Below, piece by piece: positions 21,701-33,400 of a stretch of 64,000 nt of DNA. Under the pieces are notes generated by a model. That model was not told the DNA's origin, made no database searches, and saw nothing but the letters and a program-made list of their open reading frames with translations. The translations under genes were made by a program, and so were the position numbers. This DNA is from Bugula neritina (taxonomy: Eukaryota; Bryozoa; Gymnolaemata; Cheilostomatida; Bugulidae). Each line of letters starts with the position of its first letter. Position 1 is the first letter of the stretch. The DNA lies in contig OZ037773.1 of assembly GCA_964035545.1 (NCBI GenBank), positions 7,652,751 to 7,716,750 of the forward strand, given 5' to 3'.

Positions 21701-24047
21701 AGGAGTTGATACTAAACAATCTAGCAACTTTTTTGTGAAACAATAAGAGTAGCATTTAACTCTGTTACAAATATTAAAACTGTTACATAACTAATAAAAT
21801 ATGGACAATGCTAGTTAGAGCCTATTGTTGAAGGTGGGCATACCCTGCAATTATAAACCAATCAAAATTAAGAACTAAACATATTTTTATCTTTCCAACT
21901 AAAATGGTTTTATAAGCAGTGTAATGCGGCTGACAGACTACAGTCAAAACTCGACTGTGAGGCTAAGCCTAAACTCTGTGACATCACAACTGTCTGATTT
22001 CTGAACGCAGCTGACAATTTTTATGCGATGCGTTCAGCGTTGGACATGTCCAACGCTGAACGTTGAAGTTGAGCGATCAGCCAATCACTGACTGGCAGGT
22101 AAGCCCCGATTGATTAGGTGATTTTACTAATTCCACGTGCTACTAGCGAGAATTATCATTTAACTTGGTTCTTCGGAAACTATATTATTTCCTTGTTAAC
22201 ATTATTACGATGAAGTCATGTATGCAATTCTCAACAAATTATAGAAATAAATATTTAGCAGATAAGTTTGGCTGAATTTTATTAGCATATTTAGTTCTTT
22301 ATGCTAGTGAATGCGATTGAATAATGCTGGTAAATATCATTAAATGAAGCTAGTAAGTTTGAATAAGTGAAGCTAGTAAATTAGAATAAAAATAATTAGT
22401 AAATCTTATTAAATTATGCTAGTAAATCTCAAAAAAGCAGCAGAAACTAAGCTACAGAATTCCTATTGGTTAAAAGTTTACTGCGGGGCTAGAGACAGTT
22501 AGCGTTCAGCGTTTGTAGTGTGAACTGTAGTGTGACCAGCAAAATGAAGGACTTGACTGTGAAGGTATGTTGGAGCAGCTCCAAAAACACGTTCACAGTT
22601 CAGTTTCGACTGTAGCCTGTAGACCCCATTAGACTCTAACAATAATCTTGAGTCATGATATCATGAATGTCAGCTGGCATCATCACATGATGTTACATAA
22701 CTTTGAACTGATAAAGTATTACATAACTACTTACTGATGACAGTTTGAGCAAGCCTGGTGAAGAGGTGGGCGGAGTATTCACCATAAGTATCATTACAAC
22801 CTGTTTGATTGACAGTGTAGTCTATTCCAGTAAAGCCATGGCCAGAACTGTGGCCCAAAGAAAGCATACAACAGCTATTGGACGAGTCTCAATTCTATAT
22901 ATAACTAGATACAAGGTGTTGTCTCACCATTATAAGAGGGCAGAACTGTCTACACTAGATGGCGTATAACTATATGATTACGTATGCAAAGGAGAACTAA
23001 TTATTATACCTACAAAACTAGGCCTTATGTCAACATTAGAGTTGTCTACCCAATATATGTAATACAATACACATTCTACAATATAACATAATACAATACA
23101 CATTCTACAATATAACATGTAATACACCACATTTTCTACATAAACTTGGTAACCTCTTTCTGAAGTAGTAATCTTCACCACCAGTTAAATATCCACTGAA
23201 ACTATCAAACCCTCTAGAAGTTGGAATGTACTCTTTAGTATAGAAACCAAGGTGCCATTTACCTGAATATATAAACATTTATTTACAACTAAAATATATT
23301 AAATTAGAAGCACCATGTCAACAAATATAATTAATTTAAATAACCAGATTGTACAAACATTACAAACATACTAACCAATCATATGTGTAGAATATCCAGC
23401 TTCTTTCAACTTATCTGGCATTGTTGGGTCATCCAATGGTAGCCCACTGGGCATACAAGGCCATATGATATCATGCTGCAACCCATTATGTATCTGGTAC
23501 CGTCCTAGTATAAATCAATAAATATTCAAATACGCAAACAAAGTAAGTATTGTGAAATGTAATTTTAGAGAAGGAGTGGTTAGAGTGCTGGTCTAGTAAA
23601 CACAAGGTCAGTGGTTCAACTCCAAACATCACAGTGATGTTAGGAAGAGCATCCAGTCATAATTGCTTCTATGCTGCACCAAAATAGTTTTTAGCCTGCT
23701 GTAAAATTCCTTTCCATCGGTGTTTCTCACAGGGATGGTGACTATAAACCCACATGAGTTTTATCAAATTCAACTTCGCACAACACAATCAGCAGTAGCC
23801 ATACAAACACACCGGACATAAGTTGACTGCGAGTTGGAGTGCATACGGGTTGGACATAGTAGTTTTCCAACTTCACTCCATCGGCAGCAAGTTTGTCTAG
23901 GTTTGGAGTTTTGATCTCACTTCCGTGATAGCCAATGTCATTCCAGCCGTAGTCATCAGCCAAGATGAAGATTATGTTAGGCTGTTCAGAAGCTGCAGGT
24001 ACTTCTGTAGATAATAAAACTACCACCCAGATAATTCTCCACCACAT
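18759..24047 (-). CDS. Arylsulfatase B-like sulfatase, membrane-anchored, copy 1, 576 aa
   Basis: Ten coding exons: 24047-23813, 23504-23376, 23262-23154, 22847-22735, 21458-21309, 21003-20845, 20700-20510, 20115-19950, 19637-19546, 19145-18759. Seen: signal peptide (about 1-19), metal ligands ILADDYG at 29-34, the formylglycine motif CTPTRSQL with Cys69, GKWHLGF, TDNGG and a Lys in LRGRK, all needed for sulfate-ester hydrolysis. The sequence tracks animal arylsulfatase B/I/J ([24 protein letters not shown]). After WGPWL, where ARSB normally ends, come three copies of an 11-residue Ser/Ala/Thr unit, then a hydrophobic stretch ([15 protein letters not shown]) and a basic tail, predicting a type I membrane anchor. 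A splice acceptor one base before the ATG implies an upstream 5' UTR exon. Substrate is probably a sulfated glycosaminoglycan (inference). Confidence 0.92.
18892..18990 (-). repeat. 33-bp coding minisatellite, three units (copy 1)
   Basis: In-frame units encode [11 protein letters not shown]-like repeats between the catalytic domain and the membrane segment. Copy 2 has six. Confidence 0.9.
19727..19960. repeat. 25-27-bp array containing the exon 8 donor, about nine copies
   Basis: Unit AAAGAGTTACACTCACAGTC plus ACTATA or ACTATATA. On the minus strand each unit repeats the last bases of exon 8 plus its donor (TATAGTGACT then GTGAGTGTAA). Copy 2 has a single unit at 31961-31990. Confidence 0.9.
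20290..20520. repeat. 38-40-bp array containing the exon 7 donor (copy 1)
   Basis: About six copies of TTAGTATTACAGGTAAAAGT plus a CACCTTTCTAGGACTA half. The innermost copy supplies the exon 7 donor (minus strand CCTAGAAAG then GTGACA), so the real 5' splice site is one member of the array. Confidence 0.85.
21004..21296. repeat. Minisatellite of GTATATAGTATACAG units next to the exon 6 acceptor (copy 1)
   Basis: About 20 units of a 14-15-bp self-complementary TATAGTATACAGG motif fill almost all of intron 5. On the minus strand each unit contains ACCTGTATACTATA, close to the acceptor sequence (ACCTGTAG) of exon 6. Copy 2 has a longer array at 33185-33596. Confidence 0.9.
21922..22630 (+). mobile_element. 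About 709-bp TIR element in arylsulfatase intron 4, orientation 1
   Basis: The ends are inverted repeats (left TAATGCGGCTGACAGACTAC, right end read inward TAATGGGGTCTACAGGCTAC), followed by CTGAACTGTGAACG-type sequence. The same element occupies the equivalent intron of unit 2 (34364-35093) but reversed: the inner block CTATTGGTTAAAAGTTTACT at about 22465 is found as its reverse complement at about 34455. No clear target duplication. Non-autonomous DNA element of unassigned superfamily. Confidence 0.75.
22031..22062. repeat. Perfect 32-bp palindrome
   Basis: CGTTCAGCGTTGGACA is followed directly by its reverse complement. It lies near the left end of the intron 4 element. In unit 2 the equivalent (near 34970-35005) is degraded. 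Confidence 0.9.
23574..23760 (+). mobile_element. tRNA-derived SINE, copy in arylsulfatase intron 1 (unit 1)
   Basis: Same family as 6478-6693: GTGGTTAGAGTGCTGG, CTAGTAAACACAAGGTCA, B box-like GTGGTTCAACTCC, core AGGAAGAGCATCCAGTCATA and the CACAGGGATGGTGACTATAA tail. It is diverged from the 6.5-kb copy but shared with unit 2 at the same position, so it inserted before the duplication. Confidence 0.85.
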
Positions 24048-24135
24048 TCTAAAAGAAAGCAAGAGATATTCATATAAATTTTGAGAAATAAAATGTACAG
24101 ACATGTGACAGTAGGATCAACAAGTTAAATATGTT

Positions 24136-24982
24136 GGTGACACGACATTTTACAAATGTCAATTCAAAAACACCCATTTCGAAAAACACAATTCCCAAAT
24201 TGACAATTCCCAAATTGACAATTAATAAATTGACTTTTAGAAAAAAGATATTTCTAAAAATGACATTTCACAAATGATACGGCCCAGTCGGGTGCGAGCT
24301 CAATCGGGTCGAGAATAAGTTCATATAAACGTGGGCAATTGCAGATTGGGACTGTTTGGTAGCTAACACTACTTCCGTGATAGCCTAACTCATACGGCGT
24401 TTATATTTGTTGCTGAAAGCTTTAAATCTTGTCAAGTTCAAGTTGAAATAATTACTACTTATTTACTTTTACTTTCATACTTGTATTATTGCGTGATGTT
24501 ACTATGTACATTATATGTTATTTAATTTTATTAACCATATTTCATAAGTTAAAACTGAAAAGTAAGAAGAAAATGAAATACGGTTAATAAAATTAAATAA
24601 CATATAATGTACATAGTAACATCACGCAATAATACAAGTATGAAAGTAAAAGTAAATAAGTAGTAATTATTTCAACTTGAACTTGACAAGATTTAAAGCT
24701 TTCAGCAACAAATATAAACGCCGTATGAGTTAGGCTATCGCGGAAGTAGTGTTAGGTACCAAACAGTCCTAATCCGCAATTGCCCACGTTTATATTAACT
24801 TATTCTCAACCCGGTAGAGCTCACACCCAACTGGGCCGTATCATTTGTGAAATGTCATTTTTAGAAATGTCATTTTTCTAAAAGTCAATTTATTAATTGT
24901 CAATTTGGGAATTGTCTATTTGAGAATTGTTTTTTTCGAAATAGGTGTTTTTGAATTGTCATTTGTGAAATGTCGCGGATTC
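24136..24982. mobile_element. 847-bp foldback (long inverted-repeat) insertion in unit 1
   Basis: Nearly the entire sequence is one palindrome of two ~400-bp arms, meeting near 24540 around a short loop. Outer ends are GGTGACACGACATTT and, read inward, GAATCCGCGACATTT; inner arms share CATATAATGTACATAGTAAC. The 9-bp AAATATGTT is duplicated at 24127-24135 and 24983-24991 and occurs once in unit 2 (36597-36605), which is the empty site. A 9-bp duplication with long terminal repeats fits a Mutator-like (MULE) non-autonomous element. It lies 89 bp upstream of the arylsulfatase copy 1 ATG, within the 5' UTR intron or promoter. Confidence 0.9.
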
Positions 24983-26025
24983 AAATATGTTACCTTGAAC
25001 ATATTTATCAAGAAATCTCAATGAAAATGCTGGACCTTGAGATACTGCCATAGCAGCAACATAACTTCAAGTAAAATTATTACATGATACGACTTTGAAG
25101 CCGCAAAGAGCCACTTATGAAATTTCAAGTAGCCTGTTTATGACATACTTGGTCTATCTGATCAACTACGTCTAGACTACATACTCTTATTGTAAATAAA
25201 ATTACTAAAAGTAAATTAAAATCACAGCAGATTTTCTAACCAAATCTTTGAATGACAGTTAATACAACATTTATTTTATATTCAACATTATATATATATT
25301 TAATTGTTCCTATTCAGCTTGTTGACCAACAAGATTTGAAAGGAAATCAATTAGAGCACAAATTATTTATGTTTTGAACTCATTTTCATTTCATCGAATC
25401 CTTAGCTAGCTAAACAAATTATTATTTACTTATATCAAGTTGGTTTAAAAAGAAGATTTGGGGTTCTTAGCCTAACCAATATCACATTGGATGGCTAACA
25501 TACATACCGCAATACATTAACGTTTTATGCATAGGCAATCAAACGACTGCATACATTTACAAAATGCAAGTAGAATATTTATTTGATGTGCACTCAGGTT
25601 CTAAAATTGATATATATGTTCAAATAAAGTGATGAATACAGTTAATAAGTAATACAATAAATCCTAGCATATAATAAATGTAGTGAATAGATAATTAAAA
25701 CAATTAGGTGACAGTAATAGTAATAAGTAGCCAATATATTATATTTTCTAGTTATTTATGCAAAGTAGCAACTGCATATATTTGCATATGGTACCCATGC
25801 TTTTTAAGTTACATTATATTTTTGCAAGAATTATTTAGAAGAAAATTTGTAAAGACAGTGGTGTGGTGCTATAAAGTGTGACAAAGCTATTACCAAATCA
25901 GCAAAGTTAGTGAGTTTATCAAACACCTCCAACTACACAACTCAGATTTATGCAAGATTTAGATTGAGCTGGTAGATAAGCTTTTGAATCATATTGGTTG
26001 AAATTCACATGCTATAAATTTAAAA

Positions 26026-26130
26026 TTACATATTGATATACTGTATGACTGTAATACTATTAGTATTACTATTATTATTACTATTACTATTAGTATTAGT
26101 AATACTAATACTAATAGTAATAGTAATAGT
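26026..26130. repeat. ATTAGTATTACT simple-sequence palindrome
   Basis: Runs of ATTAGTATTACTATT followed by the complementary AGTAATACTAATAC, able to fold on themselves. A shorter version lies in unit 2 at about 37613-37672. Confidence 0.7.
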
Positions 26131-26283
26131 ACACAAATATAATATGAATATTTATAAAATTAAATATTTATTTTTAAATTGTTATTTATTTTTACCAAAA
26201 GAATCAACAGCGGTAATAATTAAACTATTGATATCCATACTGATAATCATATACACAAGACAAGTGCCATTGATAACCATAAT

Positions 26284-29200
26284 GGGTATGACTAAAATGG
26301 GTGGCCACTCGCCCTCGGTGTCGCGGCCCGTGACACTCATTTTAGTCATGAGGGGTTTTGACTAAAATGGGTGTCATGAAAACATTTAGTTTTCTTTTCA
26401 CACTTCGTAAACATTTTTGCTTGTTAACTTTGCTCCCAGCGTTTTTACTAGTTTAGAGTATGAGTATCAGTATAATATTAATTGTGACCAGTAGGCGTAG
26501 CGACAAAAGCGGGGATGTAGCGGCGTTTCTGAAGTGTAGTAAATGAAGGTTTAATTTGGAAATACTGAAAATTAAAAATAATTTCCCATTTTTAGATTTT
26601 AAACTATACTGATACAAAAAACCCAAGGATTTCAAAAATCATACTTTCGCAAGCATTTGACAATTTCTTCAGCTCTAAAATTGCATTTAAAGTAAGGCAT
26701 TCAATTTTTTAAATGATGAAAAAATTGCGCAGTTATCAAATAAAGAAAGAAGACAACTTGAGTCATCTTTTATAGCGTAAAATCCTGTAGATTTAGCTTT
26801 TATCAAATGAACGTACCTTACACCTTATTATTCGTATTGTCAGAAGTATCATTTAAAATCGAAGTCTAGTTTTTGTTTTTCATCGTGCTCCATGCAAAGT
26901 TAGCTTTTAATATAATAATTAGTTACTGACACTGAGCTCCGAGGATCCCAAAACTACTCTCTCCGAGAGGTCTTGGGACTTGACCCAATCAAGATCAAGA
27001 TCAAGAGCTGTTTTGCCCTTTGGCTTTAGTGATTATTAATGCTGAGCTTAATCTTTATCTTTAGACTTTAGCGTTCAAGCTTGAAAATCACAACAACACA
27101 GGTAATTATATTGAAAACAATCATATACGCTACTAACTTAAAATTGTTGCAAGGATTATTTGTAGTTGTCCATTTATTTGTACTTGCAACTACACTCTCA
27201 CTATGACTCACATTTTGAGGTACAGTTAGTGTTACTCATACTGACAATCATAATTTAAATTATAATATTAATAGATATCATTCATGATTTACAATTACTG
27301 GTACTTGGTAGTAAAACTAAAAGTAAATGTAGCTCACTAATACTAATACTCACTAATAGTAATACTAATAGTGATAGTAATGAATAATTATAAATTTGCT
27401 ATTTCTATTTGAGTCTGAGTTTCGCCTTCGGTCTTAAAACTTGTGTTGTATTATTATTACTATTTATTGATTTATTCTATTGTATTTGTTGATATTTTAA
27501 TTTACATATGATTATACTTACTCTTAGTCTCTGTCGTAGACTTTGTCATTGCAGTTACTGATTACTATTAGCATTACTATCAGGATCAGTATTACTGATA
27601 GTTGACAGTTTTTACAAAGTAGTTAATAGATTTGAAGATTTTTAGAAGTAATTATTATTTTAATTAAATATTTTTCAATATATTTTAATATGATCAAGCC
27701 ACAGCTTCCTTTTGTTATTTTTAAAGATTTTTTTTCAATAAATTTAAATGTTGGTAAAATGCAAAATCACAACCAACTGCTGCCATAACAGTACCAGAAC
27801 CCAACTAAATTTGTATAATATAACCGGGTTTAATTTCTAATCAAGCTACCATTTCCTTATGTTATTAAAAAAAAATCAACATTGTACTTCCAGCTCTGAA
27901 AAAGACAGTAAGCCTAGGGCCACACTGTGCGTATTTTCGCATGCGAAAATTGAAATCAAAAGTAGCAAAGGTGTCCACTGTACGCGTTGAGAAAACATTC
28001 GCACTTGTCGCTCAGCATTCTCAACGCAAGTGCGAATCGTCTCTGTCGTCCTCACCTAATTGGCTGGTAGTTATTCAGCGAGCCCAATTTCTTTATTTTA
28101 GTGCTACATTCCAGTAAATTGCGTTTTATTGAAAGTGAGTGCGATTTAAAAATGAAAGCTTTATTTATCACACATCACTGACGCTGCAGTGGACACCTTT
28201 GCTACTTGTGATTTCAATTTTCGCATGCGAAAATATGCACCGTGTGGCCCTAGGCTAAGTGCGGAGATTGACAGGATAGATGTAAAGTAGCAGCATTTAT
28301 AATTGCTGGAAAATCAGTTGATGACAGTGATGAAACTTTTGCCACAGACATGATGTTATGTGTCCATAATCCGTAAACTCATTATGAAGAACAAAGAAGT
28401 AGAAAGTTGAAAAGTGCCTTTTTTGCAAAAACCATAGTGTTGATAGGATACAATCTTCCGCTGTTGTGACAATAAACATTTATAACTAACAAATAACCAT
28501 ATTATTAATTGTCTTCTCCCTGTACGAATACTTTATTATATTACCCACAATACTTTTTCTCGTCCTTTCTCTTCTTCTACATACGTAAAATATAACAGTT
28601 TTGTCAACCACAACTCTACCAATTTTATCATAATATTCAACATAAACAAGATGGCACCAGTCTCCAACTCAACACATAGAAGCTACATACTTTTCTTTTC
28701 TTGATAAGAATTATTTCTAGCATAACAGTTGTTTTAAGGCTAGATTCTTTACTGAATTTAATTAGTTTTTTTTAAATAATGTAATTGATGTTTTAAATGT
28801 GAATATTAATGCCTAAATAAAACTCATAAGTTGTAATAGCTGAATTTCTGTTCATATTTTCAACATTTCAGCCAAATCAATTGCTAAATGTAATTGCCGT
28901 TAGAGATTATAAAGATATTTCTTAATGAATCTCGCATGATCTCATAATAGCCAAATAATGTTCTCATAAATGTTATACTCATTGAGCAATAACTATGAAA
29001 GAGCACAGCTCAATAGCTGCAGTTTGACATAGTGTACAAGATATTAGAAGAGAGGAAAATATTCAGTGTATAACAGGAAACGGCTGCCATTTTGTTTTAT
29101 ATGACTTCCTGTTTACTTGGATGCCTAATTTAAATATCTCAACACACAAACTTGCTAGAACATTCTCTTCTTTGCTGGAATTGTTAAACCTTTTAACTAA

Positions 29201-29970
29201 TAAACAAAATAATAAACGGTTTGACAAATAAATTAGGCAAAAGGTTTGGCAGCCATATTTGACCTGATTTTCAGTTGAGGCAGCATAAAATTTAGTTCAC
29301 CAAAAAGCGAAAAATTTCACAAGTATTTTAATACCAAATTTGTCACTATTCCTATCATACAAAGGCCTGTAAATTGTAAACAAATAATTATTGTGTTATT
29401 CGCGAGTTGCCAACTTTAAACGCGAAACAGTAAAATAGAAATTCTAAAAACGTTAAAGGTTTTATATGTTGATAGCTCAAGTTCTATTTGTACTAAGACT
29501 TCAAATAAAGTGCAAAATTTTTGGAAAAGTCTGTTCTTTCACTTCATAGAAATGACCAAGTTTTGAAGGTTTTACATACGTCCACTGTTTTGTAGTGCCA
29601 GGTCACAATAATATGTTTCATAAGCCAGCATGAGCATGTCTATGGTCTTGAAAATAACAATAAAATTGAATTAAAAATTAATAGTTTAACAAGAAAAGAA
29701 AACTTTTAATGAGTCTGGTTTTTGTTATAATTATTTCAATTTTATATGTATTTACTTATGTTTTTGGTTTAAACTATTGTGAATGTTTATTATTCAATGA
29801 AGATTTGTTAAATAATAATTTCAGCAGTCACAGCTGTCTAAAAATCTGGAAATGAAACGAAAAATGTTCGAGACACCCAGTTTACAAAAACCAGTTTAAC
29901 CCCCCCCCCCCCATGACTAAAATGGGTATCACAAACCGACACCGCGTGGCCACCCATTTTAGTCACGCCC
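26284..29970. mobile_element. 3.7-kb inverted-repeat-bounded block at the duplication junction
   Basis: Left end GGGTATGACTAAAATGGGTG and right end, read inward, GGGCGTGACTAAAATGGGTG are inverted, both continuing GGCCAC and a GGTGTCG block. Each end also contains an internal ACCCATTTTAGTCA-type hairpin. The block fills the space between the two segmental duplication units almost exactly. No transposase frame was recognised and no target duplication is clear. A degenerate trace of the same end may sit at about 37965-37995. Confidence 0.6.
27912..28255. mobile_element. 344-bp MITE with TAA duplication (PIF/Harbinger-like)
   Basis: Ends are inverted: GCCTAGGGCCACACTGTGC and, read inward, GCCTAGGGCCACACGGTGC, continuing TATTTTCGCATGCGAAAATT in both. 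TAA is duplicated at 27909-27911 and 28256-28258. A 3-bp TWA target is the PIF/Harbinger signature. It is nested inside the 3.7-kb block. Confidence 0.85.
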
Positions 29971-30468
29971 TATAGAGTACCACTATTGTTCATACGATGA
30001 CACACTAGGTGACTATATTTAAGTACTCGTGGTTTATTGTGTTTCAATAATAAAGTGTATAAATTGGTTAGGAAATGAGTGGGAAAATGTTATATCAAAA
30101 AATTATATGTATCAAGTCATGTTAATAATATCCTAAAAAACTGTGATATAGTATTATGATGCACTATTCTGAGATAATATGGAATAAATTTACATGTGCA
30201 AATAGAACACAATGTTTTGATATTTAAGATCCATGAGAGGGTTGATTGAAAACTGCGTCCATAAGTCACTTTTTTACCAAAGCAACTAAACACATAAAAA
30301 ATATAGTTATCATAAAAATGAGTTCAAAAAGTTGTTGAGACAGATTGAGTTTAGCAGAGCTGAGGCTACAAGCAATGTTGCTTGAGGGGGTCTAAAGTCA
30401 GGATTACACCTGCTATCAGTATTATGGTGCACTGTTCTGAGATTCACGTGCAAATAGGATAAAATGTT

Positions 30469-33400
30469 TTAATATTTACGAGCCATGAGAGAGGTTAATT
30501 GAGAACTAATTGCATAAGTAACTTTTTTACCAAAACGACTTAAAATATAAATAACTATAATCATTATAACAATGAGTCCACAAAGTTGAGACAGATTGGG
30601 TGTAGCAGAGCTGAGACTAAAAGCAATGGCGGGTGTAGCAGAGCTGAGACTAAAAGCAATGGCGGGTGTAGCAGGGCCGAGACTAAAAGCAATGGTGTGT
30701 GTAGCGGAGCTGAGACTAGAAGCATTCGTGGGTCTAGCAGAGCTGAGACTAGAAGCATTCGTGGGTCTAGCAGAGCTGAGACTAGAAGCAATGTTGGTTG
30801 AAGGGGTCTGGAGCCACGGCCCCCAGTAGCCTCCATGCAAGGCAGGATTACACCTTTTATCAATGTCGGGGTAGAACACTGGCACTGCTGTGGAGTTGTA
30901 CGCAGCTAAACGGGAAAGCAGCATGTCCACAACATCCGGGTATTTAGCACTCACCTGTAGGAAACAATGACATCATATCTTACTATAGCAGACACTATAT
31001 TGCACAGCATACATCTGTGAAGGTAGTCCTTACAGACCATAGCTGAATAGTGTTGGAGGAATATGGAGTTATACATATATTGTATATATTATCACAGTTA
31101 TATACAATGCACAGCACTACTGTTATAAGGGTCATTTTACTTAATTTAGTACACACTGGATATCTTCAGTTTTTAGCTATTTTTCACAATTTAACTGCTA
31201 ATAGACATGGGTTTTTTGGCCAAAACTAGTAAAACACCAATAAATACACCTAAATAATCAAAGTTGTTTTTAATTTTGCTTCATTTCCCATGTTTTTTCC
31301 TAATTATTCAGCTACTTTTGGTTGCGGATCGTTAAGGTTTTTTCGTAACTGTCCGCACTCCTAATAAGCTAAATATATAAGAAAAAAACACGGGAAATCA
31401 AGCAAAATTAAGAAAAACCTTAATTGTTTTGGTGTATTTATTGGTGCTTTATTAGTTTTGGGCAAAAAGCCATGTCCATTACCAGCTAAATTGTGAAAAA
31501 TAGCTAAAAACTGAAGATATCCAGTGTGTACTAAATTAAGTAAAATGATCTATAAACATAAACTGTTTTATTCTGTAAACTAAACCATTTATATATAAGT
31601 GGTGTACAATCATACATTATTATGAAACAATATGAAGGAATGGTACTTCCTGTTGCAATATCCTGTTATTACAATCAAGTAGTGAAACAACAAGTTGTGC
31701 AAGTGGGTTACTGTAACACAAACACTACATGGAGTACTGGTCAGTTACATTATACTCAGTCTACAGGCACCCCCACCTCACCTCAAAATGCTCAGTAGGA
31801 TCTTCCGTTATGTTGAAGAGATACACATTCTTATCACCGCTGGAAGTGGACCAGTCATTAAACCTTCTGGAATCTGTAACATAAAACATGTACATGTACT
31901 ATTTGTTATATTGGCCTTGCATTGTCTACTACTATACACACAATATAATATATACATCTATAAAGAGTTACACTCACAGTCACTATAAAGAGTGGGCTTG
32001 GGTACCCATTTATCATAGCCAGGGTCACCAGTTAGAATCTTCCAGTCGCCGTGTCTCAAAGCTGCCTGCACAGACGTGTCAAACACTTTAGAAACAGACT
32101 TGCCTTTCCTCTTATACATTGGATCAATGTTGAACAAAATATCCTACAAGAAAATATAATCCAAATAAAGTAAGATGAATAAAAAATTAAATAAAATACA
32201 ACTACAAATTATAAACTTGTTACATCGCAGTAATATACTAACTTATCAATCATAGAGTAGTAATATAATAACTTAATAATCATATTATATTAGTAATATA
32301 ATAGCTTATCAATCATAGAGTAATCAGTCCTACAGGTAAAAGTATCACCTTTCTAGGACCATTAGTATTACAGGTAAAAGTACCACCTTTCTAGGACTAT
32401 TAGTAGTACAGGTAAAAATATCACCTTTCTAGGACTATTAGTATTACAGGTAAAAGTACCACCTTTCTAGTACTATTAGTATTACAGGTAAAAGTACCAC
32501 CTTTCTAGGACTATTAGTATTACAGGTAAAAGTACCACCTTTCTAGGACTATTAGTATTACAGGTAAAAATATTACCTTTCTAGGACTAGGAGCTCCCAA
32601 GTTGATAGAATCCCAGACGTTGTAGCCGTCAGGTTTGGTGCCGGCCATAGAACCTCCGGCCAACTTTATTAAAGTCGGGTACCAGTCAGTGACGTGCATG
32701 AGTTCTTTACTAGTAGAGCCAGGGTTTTCAAGTAGGGGGCTATACACAAACCCAATACCTCGAACACCTAGAAGCAAAGTACACAAGCTACCAAAATGAA
32801 CATTTACAGCAACTGTGAATTACTGTTAGCTGCAGTGTGCAATATAGTCTACCAACTTAGACTCCCTACCAGAGGATTGCTAACACAGAGAGAAAGAGAG
32901 ATATATATGGATGGATGGGTGAGTGGATGGGTGGATGGGTGGATGGATGGATGGATGGATAGATAGATAGAGATGGAGAAAGAGGGAGGGAAAGGGAGAG
33001 AGAGGCGAGACGTAATACACACCTCCCTCCCAGAATGCAATCTTGCGACCTCTCAGTGGGAAGTTGTTACCTCCTGACAGGGTCTGGCCGCCGTTATCTG
33101 TGGTAAAGACGAGGATAGTGTTGTCAAGAAGACCGGAATCTTCCAGAGTCTGAGTGAGATTGCCTACTGCTTCATCCATTGCTACAGGTAAATAGTATAC
33201 AGGTATATATAGTATACAGGTATATAGTATATAGTATACAAGTATATAGTCTACAAGTATATAGTCTACAAGTATATAGTATACAAGTATATAGTATACA
33301 GGTATATAGTATACAGGTGTATAGTATACAGGTATATAGTATACAGGTACATAGTATACAGGTATATAGTATACAAGTATATAGTATACAGGTATATAGT

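Larger units (their letters stand above)
18238..26279. repeat. Segmental duplication, unit 1 (arylsulfatase A)
   Basis: Collinear near-identity with 29976-37815 across exons, introns and flanks, in direct orientation. The unit covers a whole transcription unit, from beyond a possible poly(A) signal (TTTATT near 18288) to about 2.2 kb upstream of the first coding exon. Boundaries are judged by eye, about 15 bp uncertain. Confidence 0.9.

Noticed and set aside
24136-24982. Assembly artefact (inverted chimera) as the explanation of the palindrome
   Set aside because: The arms differ at many positions, a precise 9-bp duplication flanks the element, and unit 2 shows the empty site.
26033-26365. 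110-codon plus-strand frame with a Leu/Val-rich start
   Set aside because: The start is a translated ATTAGTATTACT simple repeat, and the frame runs into the inverted-repeat block; no homologue-like motif.
30564-30863. Overlapping frames opposite or shifted to the arylsulfatase linker repeat
   Set aside because: Shadows of the 33-bp coding minisatellite; the sulfatase frame continues from the catalytic domain and explains the region.
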